Shown one piece after another: positions 56,010 to 64,000 of a DNA stretch of 64,000 nt (position 1 is the stretch's first letter; the number at the start of each line of letters is the position of its first letter). The translations under genes and the position numbers were made by a program. Source of the stretch: Vanrija pseudolonga (Eukaryota > Basidiomycota > Tremellomycetes > Trichosporonales > Trichosporonaceae); the NCBI RefSeq assembly GCF_020906515.1, contig NC_085851.1, positions 3,968,001 to 4,032,000 on the forward strand, in the 5' to 3' direction. Under the pieces are notes generated by a model. The model was not told the origin of the DNA and made no database searches. It saw only the letters and a program-made list of their open reading frames with translations.

Positions 56010-57821
56010 ATGGCATCATCGCCCTCCGAAAAGACACACAACGACCACAAGCCGACCTCGCCGCGGCTCACGTCCGGCGCGGCGCTGGTCCCAGTCCTCA
56101 GCTCGCACAGCTATGCCGGCGTCGCTGGCGCGTCGGGCGTGTGCGCGAACCCCGAGCTCGCCGCCGTCGTGTCGGCCGGCGCGGCGAGCGCCGCCGGCCT
56201 CCCGCCGGCCCCGGAGCCAGAGCTCGTCATCTCCACGGCGCGCACATGGGCAATCATCGCGACCGTGTCCATCGCCATGGCCATCTCGGGCGCGGGCGGC
56301 ATGGCGCTCTCCATCGCCCTGCCCGACATCCAGCGCGACCTCCACATGCAGGAGTCGCAGCTGCAGTGGGTGAGCTCGGCGTTCGCGCTCACGAACGGCT
56401 GTTTTCTTTTGTTGTCGGGCCGCGTGGCAGACGTGTACGGCCGCAAGCTGTGCTTTGTCGTCGGGCTCGTGTGGAACGCAATCTGGACGCTCATCGGCGG
56501 GTTCATGCACTCGGCCGCAGCGCTAGTCGTCACCCGCGCCCTCGCTGGCATGGGCAGTGCGCTCTTCATCCCCTCTGCGGTCGGCGTCGTCGCGAGCACG
56601 TTCTCTGGCCGCACGAGGGCCACGGCGTTCGCGAGCTTCAGCGCCGGCGCGCCCATCGGCGGCGCGCTGGGTATGGTGCTCGGCGGCTTGCTCACCGCGT
56701 ACAGTTCGTGAGTTTCTGTGCTGTGATGGGTGGGGTTCGAGCAAGGCTGACGTAGCAGCACATCATGGCGCGGATCCCTCTACGTCCTCGCTGCCGCGAC
56801 TGCGGCCTGCGGCGTTGCTGGCTGGCTGACGATCCTCTCCGACCGCGGGCTTGACCCCGACCGCCGGATCGACTGGATCGGCGCGGCGATTATCACGATC
56901 GGCTTGGTGCTGTTCCAGTTCAGCATCTCGGACGGCGAGAGCGCGCCGCAGGGCTGGAAGACGCCGTACATCATCGCGCTGCTCATCCTCTCGGTGCTGT
57001 TCATCGCTGCCTTCTTCTTCTGGGAGCACTACGTCGAGACCAAGACCACCCGCCCTCCGCTCATGAGCCTCGCGTTGTGGACTCGCTCGCGCGGAAAGCT
57101 CGCCGCGACGTACGCGATCGGGTGCATCACCTGGATCGGCTTCATCCCCATTTTCTACAACGCGACCCTGTGGTACCAGCAGGTGCAGGGCACGGGTGTC
57201 ATTGGCGCCATGCTCCGCTTCTTGCCCTGCACAGTGTCGGGCATCATCTGCAACATCATCGTGGCAAAGATCATCCACATCTTCAACAACCAGCTGCTCA
57301 TCTGCATCGGCGTCGGCGCGACCGGCCTCGCAAACGTGCTGCTGGCAATCTGCAAGCCCGATTCCATCTACTGGGCCGAGGCATTCAACGCCATGTGGCT
57401 CGGTGTGCTGGGCGCCGACTTCCTCATGGCCGTCGGATCCATCTTCGTGTCCACCCTCGCCCTGCCAGAGGAGCAGTCGGTCGCCGGCGCGCTCTTCCAG
57501 ACCATGGTTCAGCTCGGCGGTGCCGTCGGCCTCGCGTTCGCGTCCGTCATCGCGACCAACCTCCAGGCCAAGCACCTCGAGCAGGGCAAGTCGGCATTCG
57601 ACAGCCTGGTGTACGGATTACACGGCGCGTTCTGGTTCGCCGCGGCGACCTGCTTCACCGCCCTCATCATCGCCGCCATCATGCTCCGCGGGCTCGGCAC
57701 GTACGGGTCGAAGAGCAAGCCGAAGAGCGTCAGCGGTGCGAGCGACATGACGGCGGCGCATGACACGGCAGCCGACGAGAAGGAGGTGTTGCCCAACGCG
57801 GACAAGATCAGCAAAGTATAA
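56010..57821 (+). CDS. MFS drug:proton antiporter, DHA2 (14-spanner) type
   Basis: Exons 56010-56707 and 56759-57821 give 586 residues. A disordered N-terminus of about 75 residues precedes the membrane core. Motifs are LPDIQRDLHMQESQLQWV (typical of TM1-2 in DHA2 proteins), motif A as SGRVADVYGRKLCF and an antiporter-type motif C as GAPIGGALGMVLGG. Fourteen spans can be placed, including two extra central ones around RIDWIGAAIITIGLVLFQF. Its closest functional type is Atr1-like aminotriazole or boron efflux at the plasma membrane. The substrate is unknown. The intron ends GTAGCAG, a tandem acceptor that may add or omit one serine codon. Confidence 0.92.
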
Positions 57822-58526
57822 TAGAGTGATCTTGGCATTAGATTGATCTGGGTATTGTGGCATCCATGTATCTTGCACTGTGATCAGGGGGAGTGCGTGA
57901 GGGTGACGCGGCGCCGTGGCCTCATGTCAGTACTTGCTACCGACTTCGTGGTGCGAGCGCAGCAGCGGGCCCTTGGTCGAGAGACGCACCCACCAGCACA
58001 GCAGCAGCGCGTGGAGCAGCGGTCTAACAGCCGCCGGGGTGTTTACCCACCACGACTGCAGGTTGGGGGTTCGAGCCCGCTCGCTGGATCCGAACCGGTC
58101 CCAGGAGGAAGGGGACTGGCGACCGGGATCCGGGAGCGGGGGTAGAGCTTTTTGTGTGTTGTGTGCCGTGTGCTGTGTGCTGTGTGCCGTGGGTGAGAGG
58201 AGGTGGCGGATCGGCGTCATGAGTGGCACCACACACGTGCGGGGGCCGGATATCGAGGTCGACAACATTCCGTCATTGTCGGATACACTCTGTGGGGATG
58301 GATCGTCACCGCAGAGGGAGACGCTGCGGTCGCGTCTCGCACCAAACGCGACATGTGACTGGAATGCAACGGCGCACTTGCTCGGATGCAAAGGTCATTT
58401 GGCACTCGACGTCAGTGGTGGCCATCATCGCCGCTGCCCGTTTCATTTGTGTAGATCGAGGTCTTGGCACAACAAGACTTAAGGTGGGCCTTCACAAGCT
58501 CTGCTCTGTGCTCTGCAAGCAATAAT
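57822..58526. other. Spacer holding a SINE copy, upstream of the cysteine-rich array
   Basis: Contains the SINE-like copy D and, after about 58200, the presumed promoter of the first cysteine-rich gene. No other gene is seen. Confidence 0.5.
57953..58193 (+). mobile_element. tRNA-derived SINE-like repeat, copy D
   Basis: This is the only copy in plus orientation and the clearest one. The box-A-like GTGGAGCAGCGGTCTAAC is at 58011-58028 and the box-B-like GGGTTCGAGCC at 58068-58078. The spacing and the GGTCTAAC sequence recall a class II tRNA of the leucine or serine type. The body has CAGGAGGAAGGGGACTGGC, then GAGCTTTTTGTGTG and a tail of TGTGTGC/CGTG units at 58149-58192. The copy lacks any protein frame. 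Confidence 0.85.
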
Positions 58527-59590
58527 ATGTACCTCCTAAAGCCTACCACCGTGGCCGTTGCCGCGCTCCTCCTCCCACCAGCAGTGGCAGTGACCTGCCT
58601 CGGCGGCCCAGACAAGGAAGACTGCTACGCCGTGGAGCAGAAAGGCGCTGCGTGCACCGACGTCAAAGGCATGCTGTACACGAGCGCCTGTGACCATGCG
58701 TGCAGCGTAAGCCTATCTCCCACTCCCAAGCTGACCCGCCCAAGCCAGAATGGTACAACGCTATCGTGGGCTGTATCCAGTGCGGGCTGCTGTACAGCTA
58801 CACGCGCCCGAACCCCGCGTACGCGACCTCGGGCGACAGCTCGGCCTACGATGCCGCCCAGTGGTCCGTCACGCGGCTGTACGCGGCGTGCAAGGCGGCC
58901 GGGAAGCTGCCGCCCAACCCGGCGAACATCTCGGAGCCGATTAGTCACGGGAACCCGTGAGTCGTGTGTGTGGCGGCCTGGAGAAGAGCTGGCGCCGCGT
59001 GTACCGACTTCCTCGGGCTGACGACTAGACAACCCCCCGCCAACGTGACGGGCCGGCCGAGATCCTGCGCGTGGATGTGCATGGATACCCGTGCGGACCT
59101 GGACGGGCCGATCAAGACGGTCGCGGGGTGTGTCTGGGCGTCGGGCGATGCGAAGAACGCGAAGTGCCAGGCGGCGCCCAGCGTGTGCAATGTACGTCGT
59201 CGCGAGAACTCGACTAACTGCGCCACCCAGCAACCCTTCCTCGACGCCCGCGCAGCATGCTACCAGTGCCGCATGTCCTCTGCGTCGGAAGCAGACTGGG
59301 GCTTCACGCATAACAGCACGGCGATGGAGGCCTCCCGGCGCGACATCGACGAGATCGTCCAGGCGTGCGCGGTGCTCAATTACTCGCTGCACAACCCCGA
59401 GCTGTACACACTGTGGCCGGTGCCCAATGACACGGCGCTTGCAATGTCTGTCGCGCCGACGGCGACGTTTACGTTGGGTGTCAAGCCGACTGGGCGGAGC
59501 GGAGCCCCGCGGAGATACGGTGGTGGTCTGGGTCCAGGTGTGGCGCTTGGGGTTGGTGGTGTTGTTGTCGCTCTACTGGTTTGCTTGTGA
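58527..59590 (+). CDS. Secreted cysteine-rich GPI-type protein, array copy 1
   Basis: Unknown family. Four exons with intron phases 0, 2, 0 give about 300 residues. A signal peptide (MYLLKPTTVAVAALLLPPAV) leads to a mature chain with 5, 3, 5 and 3 cysteines in exons 1-4. Shared motifs are VGCIQCGLLYSYTRPN, GRPRSCAWMCMDTRADLDG, FLDARAACYQCRMSS and LYTLWPVPNDTALAMS. The end is a glycine-rich stretch and a hydrophobic tail (GPGVALGVGGVVVALLVCL), as expected for GPI attachment. Several N-x-S/T sites (NVTG, NSTA, NYSL) suggest glycosylation. The likely location is the cell wall or plasma-membrane surface. Copies 2-4 follow at about 1.2 kb intervals on the same strand. Confidence 0.8.
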
Positions 59591-59817
59591 TCGATCACCC
59601 TATACGCTCGGCATGCAGACGGGTCTGCAACGATGATGATGGCGGAGAACCCATGCTCTCGGGCACAACTTCTCCATGCTGGGCTCCGCAGGTCACGAGT
59701 GTCACCCTCGCGGCCATCATGCGAAGTCTTGGCATCACCACCTGCATAATCACAGCCTACATCAACCAACAACTGCATAGATGGCGGTGGGTGCATGGTG
59801 ACACTTCCTCATCCATC

Positions 59818-60827
59818 ATGAACCCCGCCGCCCTCTCCATCGCGCTCCTTCTGCCGCTTCTCCAAGGGGCTGCTGCCGCCGTCTCGATAGACTGCGCCAG
59901 CAGGCCGCAGTGCTCCGACATCATCACCCGCGTGTTCGAGTGCTCGCGGGCCTTGGCACCCAGCATCGAGCCGCTCTGCCGCGGCCCATGCGCTGTACGT
60001 GTCACATTGCACATGGCACTGCTGACCGAAGACGGATAACTACACCATGCTGGACCTCTGCAACAGCTGCGACATACAGGACTTTGGCCGCGCAAACTCA
60101 TTCGAGGCGACCGCCGTCGAGTTCGACAAGAGGACGATTACCGCCGTGGCCCTTTACAACACCTGCCAGGACATCGGACACGTGCCCGACGCCGCAGCAG
60201 CCAACAGCACGCAGGCGACATTGTAAGTGCACCTGTGGGTTAAGCTCACACCCACGCAGCGAGGCGATGACCCGACCCCGGGGGACGTGAACCGCCCTGC
60301 GTCGTGCGCGTGGATGTGCCGCCCCACCGACGCGAAGGGACGGTACATGCACCCGGCATGGACTACCCTCACGTACTGCCTCGATGCCATAGAGACCCCC
60401 AAGAGTGTGCGCCGATCTGCACCGTACGTGCATACCGAATTGCCCTCTCTGACCGGAGCAGCAATCGTTCTTCGACGACCGCGCGGCGTGCTACCAGTGC
60501 CGCCTCTCGTCAATAGGCTACGACTCGTGGCGCTGGGATCAGCCCGGCAGTTTCGGGGGCAGCAAGGCCGCGCGTGGGGACCTCAACTTCATCCTCAAGG
60601 CGTGCGCACTGCTCAACATGAGCCTGGTCGACAGGCAGCTCTACACCCAGTGGCCGGTGCCGCGCGACCCTGAGCTCGCGCTGTCCGTCAGCTCGACGTT
60701 TACTTACACGTCGGTCCCGCCGTTCAAGACGTCGTCCCACCCCAGTCCCAATGCGGCGCAGAGAGTGTCAGCTGGCGTGGGGGTCGCGGTAGCTGCTGCT
60801 GTGGTGGCGGTCCACTTATTGTTATAG
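59818..60827 (+). pseudogene. Cysteine-rich array copy 2, reading frame broken in exon 3
   Basis: Same plan as copies 1, 3 and 4: signal peptide MNPAALSIALLLPLLQGAAA, exon 2 with DNYTMLDLCNSCDIQDFG, exon 3 with NRPASCAWMCRPTDAKG and exon 4 with FFDDRAACYQCRLSS and LYTQWPVPRDPELALS. It ends in a hydrophobic tail (GVGVAVAAAVVAVHLLL). The 5-3-5-3 cysteine count is kept. Exons 1, 2 and 4 join in the family phases, but exon 3 changes frame twice. Each break is one base short, at a G run near 60280 and at a C run near 60404. As read, translation would stop early in exon 3. Either this is a young pseudogene of the host's own family or the sequence has two homopolymer errors. Confidence 0.65.
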
Positions 60828-61138
60828 CGCGACAGTCACATAATTGTGCTAGGTGCAAAGTTGTTTCTTGAGGCAATCTGCTGTGATATCACTTTCGTGT
60901 TCTCGGGATGTTCGCCGCTGTGGCACAACGTGATTCAGTGACCCGAATCTCCATGACGACGTGAAGGCATGAATGAAAATGACAGTCCATGTCTGTGGGT
61001 TATTAGCGGCCCACATGGTCGGGTTCGTCTTGGGAACAGGCTAGCATGGCGGCGTAATCACCCAGTTCAGCGACCATATACAACAACCGTTGTGCCAAAG
61101 CAGCAGCATGTCACAACACTCTACCCAGCGCGTCAGTC
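60828..61138. other. Spacer between array copies 2 and 3
   Basis: About 310 bases that should carry the promoter of copy 3. An AT-rich CATATACAACAACC patch lies about 65 bases before the start. No other feature is seen. Confidence 0.4.
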
Positions 61139-62152
61139 ATGTACCCAGCAGCCACCATCGCCGTCGCCCTGCTCCTCTCCGGCGCCCCCGCCGCGATAAG
61201 CTGCAACGACACGTCCCAATGTGACGCCATCACCCACAATGCCGAGGGGTGCGCAATGGAGTACGCTAGCGGCGTCGCCACCAAGTGTCCTGAGCCATGC
61301 GCCGTTCGTTTGGCATGCCGAACGGCACTGACCTTCCCAGGTCGACAACTACAACCTATATGTCGACTGCCTGCAGTGCAGCATCGCCAAGTACTACACC
61401 CGGGCGTGGTACGAGGCCAACTCGACTAGGCACTTCGACGGCAGGAGCACCCAGTACGACCAGGCGCAGATCCGTCTCGTCGAACTGTACAACAGCTGCG
61501 AGCGCGGGGGGCGCGTGCCAGACCGGGCGAAGAACCTCACTGAGCCACCACTGTGAGTTTTGCCCCACACAAGTGGCTCACCCAGGCCGTACCCCCTCCC
61601 AGCGGACCTGGTCGGTCGGCCGCGTTCGTGCGAGTGGATATGCCGCCAGACCGACCTTTTTGACGGCCCCTTGACCAACTTCACGTACTGCATCATTGGG
61701 AGGCAAGCGCCAGAGGACTGTCGCGCGGCGTGCTCGGTAGGTTCGGTGGCGATGACGCTGCTGATGGGCCCCAGCAAACGTTCTTCGACAACACGGCCGC
61801 ATGCTACCAGTGCCGCTTCTCCGGCACAGGGTACACGGCGTACCTCGACCCCGATCTCAGCTTCGCCGCCGACGGCCTTCCCCTGGCTGATCGCAGAAAA
61901 CTAGACGACCTCGTCAAAGGGTGCGGCCTGATGGGCATGCCGCTGGTCAATAGGCCACTGTACACCCAGTGGCCGCTGCCTACCGACCCGGCCCTAGCAT
62001 TCACTGCGAGCTCGACATTCACGCAAACGGCGATTCCGCCGTTCCGGACGACGAAGCCGAAACCGAGTGGTGCTGAAAGAGGGGGGCAGGCGCGGTTTGC
62101 GGTCACTGTGGCCGCAGTGGGTGCTTACATGCTCTGGGCGCTGGATCCATAG
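61139..62152 (+). CDS. Secreted cysteine-rich GPI-type protein, array copy 3
   Basis: Intact four-exon member of about 300 residues with intron phases 0, 2, 0. Signal peptide MYPAATIAVALLLSGAPAAI. Exon 2 has VDNYNLYVDCLQCSIAKYY and ends NLTEPPL. Exon 3 has VGRPRSCEWICRQTDLFDG and exon 4 has FFDNTAACYQCRFSG and NRPLYTQWPLPTDPALAFT. It keeps 16 cysteines (5, 3, 5, 3) before the tail, an even number that suits eight disulphides. The C-terminal hydrophobic stretch (ARFAVTVAAVGAYMLWAL) is the probable GPI signal, although it ends in DP. The role is unknown. A cell-surface protein is inferred from the targeting signals. Confidence 0.8.
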
Positions 62153-62391
62153 CAAACTGTTGTTGCCGTTGCATCCGTACGCTATGAATGCCGCTGCCGT
62201 CACTTGGATCCAACCTAGCCCTCTCGGACCGATCGAACGGCGTTGCATCCGAGGTGGAGACTCGAGGCTGCGGTGCCTTGTGGGGCATGATAGCCGCACG
62301 CCGCCGCTGCGGATTGTCTTGGCACTGAACCATGTGGACTATGTATTGCACCTCAGCTGACAGCGAGCAATGTGCGTTTCCCCACGACAAC

Positions 62392-63440
62392 ATGCTCATC
62401 GCTGTGACTTTGGCGCTTGCACTGCTTGCCCAGCAGAAGGCGGTGGCCATCGACTGCAACGGTACCGACTCGGCACGGTGCACCTCGCTCTTCGACGCCG
62501 CCGTGGAGTGCACCGACCACGTTAACGACCCCACAAACAACTGCGGCACGGTCTGCACTGTATGTCGCCATCCCTGCTCCCGAGGTTCGCCTCGCTGAAA
62601 TCTCCAGGGCGACAACTTCAACTTCTTGGTCGACTGTCAGCAGTGCAACGTCAACCTCGAGTACAAGAAGAAGACCCGCCCTCCCTCCGACGTCGAAGGC
62701 CACAGCCCCATCACCGGCAACAGCTACTACTACGCCGTAGCGGCGAGCAACGTGCGGGGGCTGTACCAAATCTGCCGGCGGACCGTCGGCGTTCCCGCCG
62801 GGGCGAGGAACATCACCGAGCCGCCACTGTAGGTACTCGTCGCCCTCGGAGCTCACGCGCAGCCCTGCCCGTCTGCCGCCCAACTTCTTCGGCCGCCCGC
62901 GGACCTGCACGTGGCTCTGTGACCGCGTGAATGACGCCGGGCCCGGAGGAGGCTGGAACGACACGATAGCGATCAAGGACTGTCTGAGTAGTCCGACCTT
63001 CAGGAAAAGAGAGGGAGCAGGAAGATGCGACAAGGCAAACCAGGACGTCTGCAACGTGAGGCTGGTTGCTGCTAGGAGCTGACTGGCTTACCCGCCGCAG
63101 CAACCGGCGTTTGACAACCGTGCAACTTGTTACCAGTGCTTGTTCTCCTCGGCCAGCTCCACCGGCTACGCGAACGACACGACCGGGCAAGCCAAGTCCC
63201 GCAGGGACCTCGACGAGCTTGTACAAGGCTGCGGGGTCCTCGGGCATCAGCTGGTCAACAGGCCACTGTACACGCAGTGGCCGATACCCAGCGACCCTGC
63301 GCTGGCGTATGCGGCCGCCCCGACAACGACGTATCGCGGTGGCCAGACTGGTGTTCCGGCCTCGAAGGGGAACGGCGCTTCGGCGATGGCACCGGGGTGG
63401 GTGGTGTTGGCGGCGGCTGTCGCCGTCCACCTGCCGTGAT
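62392..63440 (+). CDS. Secreted cysteine-rich GPI-type protein, array copy 4
   Basis: Intact member of about 305 residues from ATG 62392. An upstream in-frame ATG at 62332 would bury the signal peptide MLIAVTLALALLAQQKAVA and is less likely. Exon 2 has GDNFNFLVDCQQCNVNLEY and ends ARNITEPPL. Exon 3 has FGRPRTCTWLCDRVND and exon 4 has FDNRATCYQCLFSSASS and NRPLYTQWPIPSDPALAY. The cysteines again number 5, 3, 5 and 3 per exon. The tail GWVVLAAAVAVHLP is short and hydrophobic, as for GPI attachment. Exon 3 has an extra charged loop (RKREGAGRCDKANQ) compared with the other copies. Confidence 0.8.
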
Positions 63441-63981
63441 TCCGAGGAGTATAACGGGTTGTTCTTTCCACACCTCTGCGCGGCGGCTAGGATTTATGCT
63501 TTCATTGGGATTGGGCGGTTTGAGGGCTAGTACATATAAGCGTAACAACGAGAAGAGTTGAGCGCGAAGCCACTGTGCCCTGTCGTCGTCGTCAGCGGGG
63601 CGGGACAACAGTGCCGCGCGGCATTTGTGCGACATGCATGTCGGGAGCGAACTTACCTGCTACATTGCATGCCTGGTGCTGGCGTCATCGAGTGTTTCAA
63701 GACGACTCCCGAAGATGCGGCGCTCTCCGCCAGAACGAAAGAATGCTCCCCGCCTTCATTGTTGGCCTTTCGCGATTGGTCAAACTGGGTGCATCCGCGC
63801 CTTTCATTACAGACAGGACAGGACAGGACAGGTCCGTGTCGAGCAAATGTCCCTTGTCGTCCCTTGTGGCGCTTGGATCCGCACCTCCCTCGAGTGTGAC
63901 TTGGCATCGAGCACAGGAATCCATACATAATATCAAGGTTGTGGTCGTTGGCCGAACAGCCCTCTTCACACCGCACCCACC
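63441..63981. other. Right-hand flank of the array
   Basis: No gene is seen. A GACAG tandem repeat (about four copies) is at about 63809-63830. The last bases before 63982 may be a promoter. Confidence 0.4.
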
Positions 63982-64000
63982 ATGCTCATCCACACGCTCG
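63982..64000 (+). CDS. Possible start of a fifth array member, cut by the window edge
   Basis: An ATG at 63982 begins MLIHTL, similar to the signal peptide start MLIAVTL of copy 4. It lies about 540 bases after that gene on the same strand, after a CCGCACCCACC leader. Only six codons are visible, so this is a hint and not a secure gene. Confidence 0.2.

Noticed and set aside
1-64000. Retrovirus-like, LTR or LINE elements
   Set aside because: No reverse transcriptase, integrase or capsid-type motif was noticed in the translated frames, and no paired long terminal repeats were seen.

Overview
The window looks like nuclear DNA from a GC-rich basidiomycete yeast, most likely a tremellomycete of the Trichosporonales type. 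This rests on the short phase-consistent introns (about 31-70 bases, usually GTGAGT at the donor and CTGAC or CTAAC before the acceptor), the compact genes on both strands, and clearly fungal housekeeping proteins (uS12/RPS23, CHO2, UTP12, TFIIIA, a PDR-type ABC transporter, Zn2Cys6 factor). The genus is inference.

Layout. 0-6 kb: the start of an unknown gene running off the left edge, an unknown three-exon gene and a gamma-glutamyltransferase, all on the minus strand. A candidate structured RNA lies between the last two. 6-14 kb: RPS23, a ten-finger TFIIIA-like protein and CHO2. 14-23 kb: an unknown minus-strand gene, a 3.5 kb stretch without a clear gene, a disordered serine-rich protein and a small tail-anchored protein. 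23-29 kb: two tandem minus-strand paralogues of unknown function and a divergent GAPDH whose start codon appears to be split by an intron. 29-41 kb: another 3.3 kb gene-poor stretch, a 1643-residue PDR transporter with a 694-base intron, and an Ada-type DNA methylphosphotriester repair protein with a CCAAT-like repeat cluster upstream. 41-57 kb: UTP12, a DUF1338/HglS-type 2-oxoadipate dioxygenase, a Zn2Cys6 regulator, a beta-carbonic anhydrase, an alpha/beta hydrolase and a DHA2-type MFS transporter.

58.5-63.4 kb: four tandem plus-strand paralogues for secreted, cysteine-rich, apparently GPI-anchored proteins. Each has four exons carrying 5, 3, 5 and 3 cysteines. One copy is out of frame in exon 3, and a fifth may begin at the right edge. 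I recognise no named family for them.

Four copies of a tRNA-derived SINE-like repeat (one at 14.3 kb, two in tandem at 45 kb, one at 58 kb) sit only between genes. I saw no retrovirus-like, LTR or LINE coding sequence. The most novel items are the cysteine-rich array, the SINE family, the divergent GAPDH, the repeat cluster upstream of the Ada-like gene and the tandem paralogue pair.
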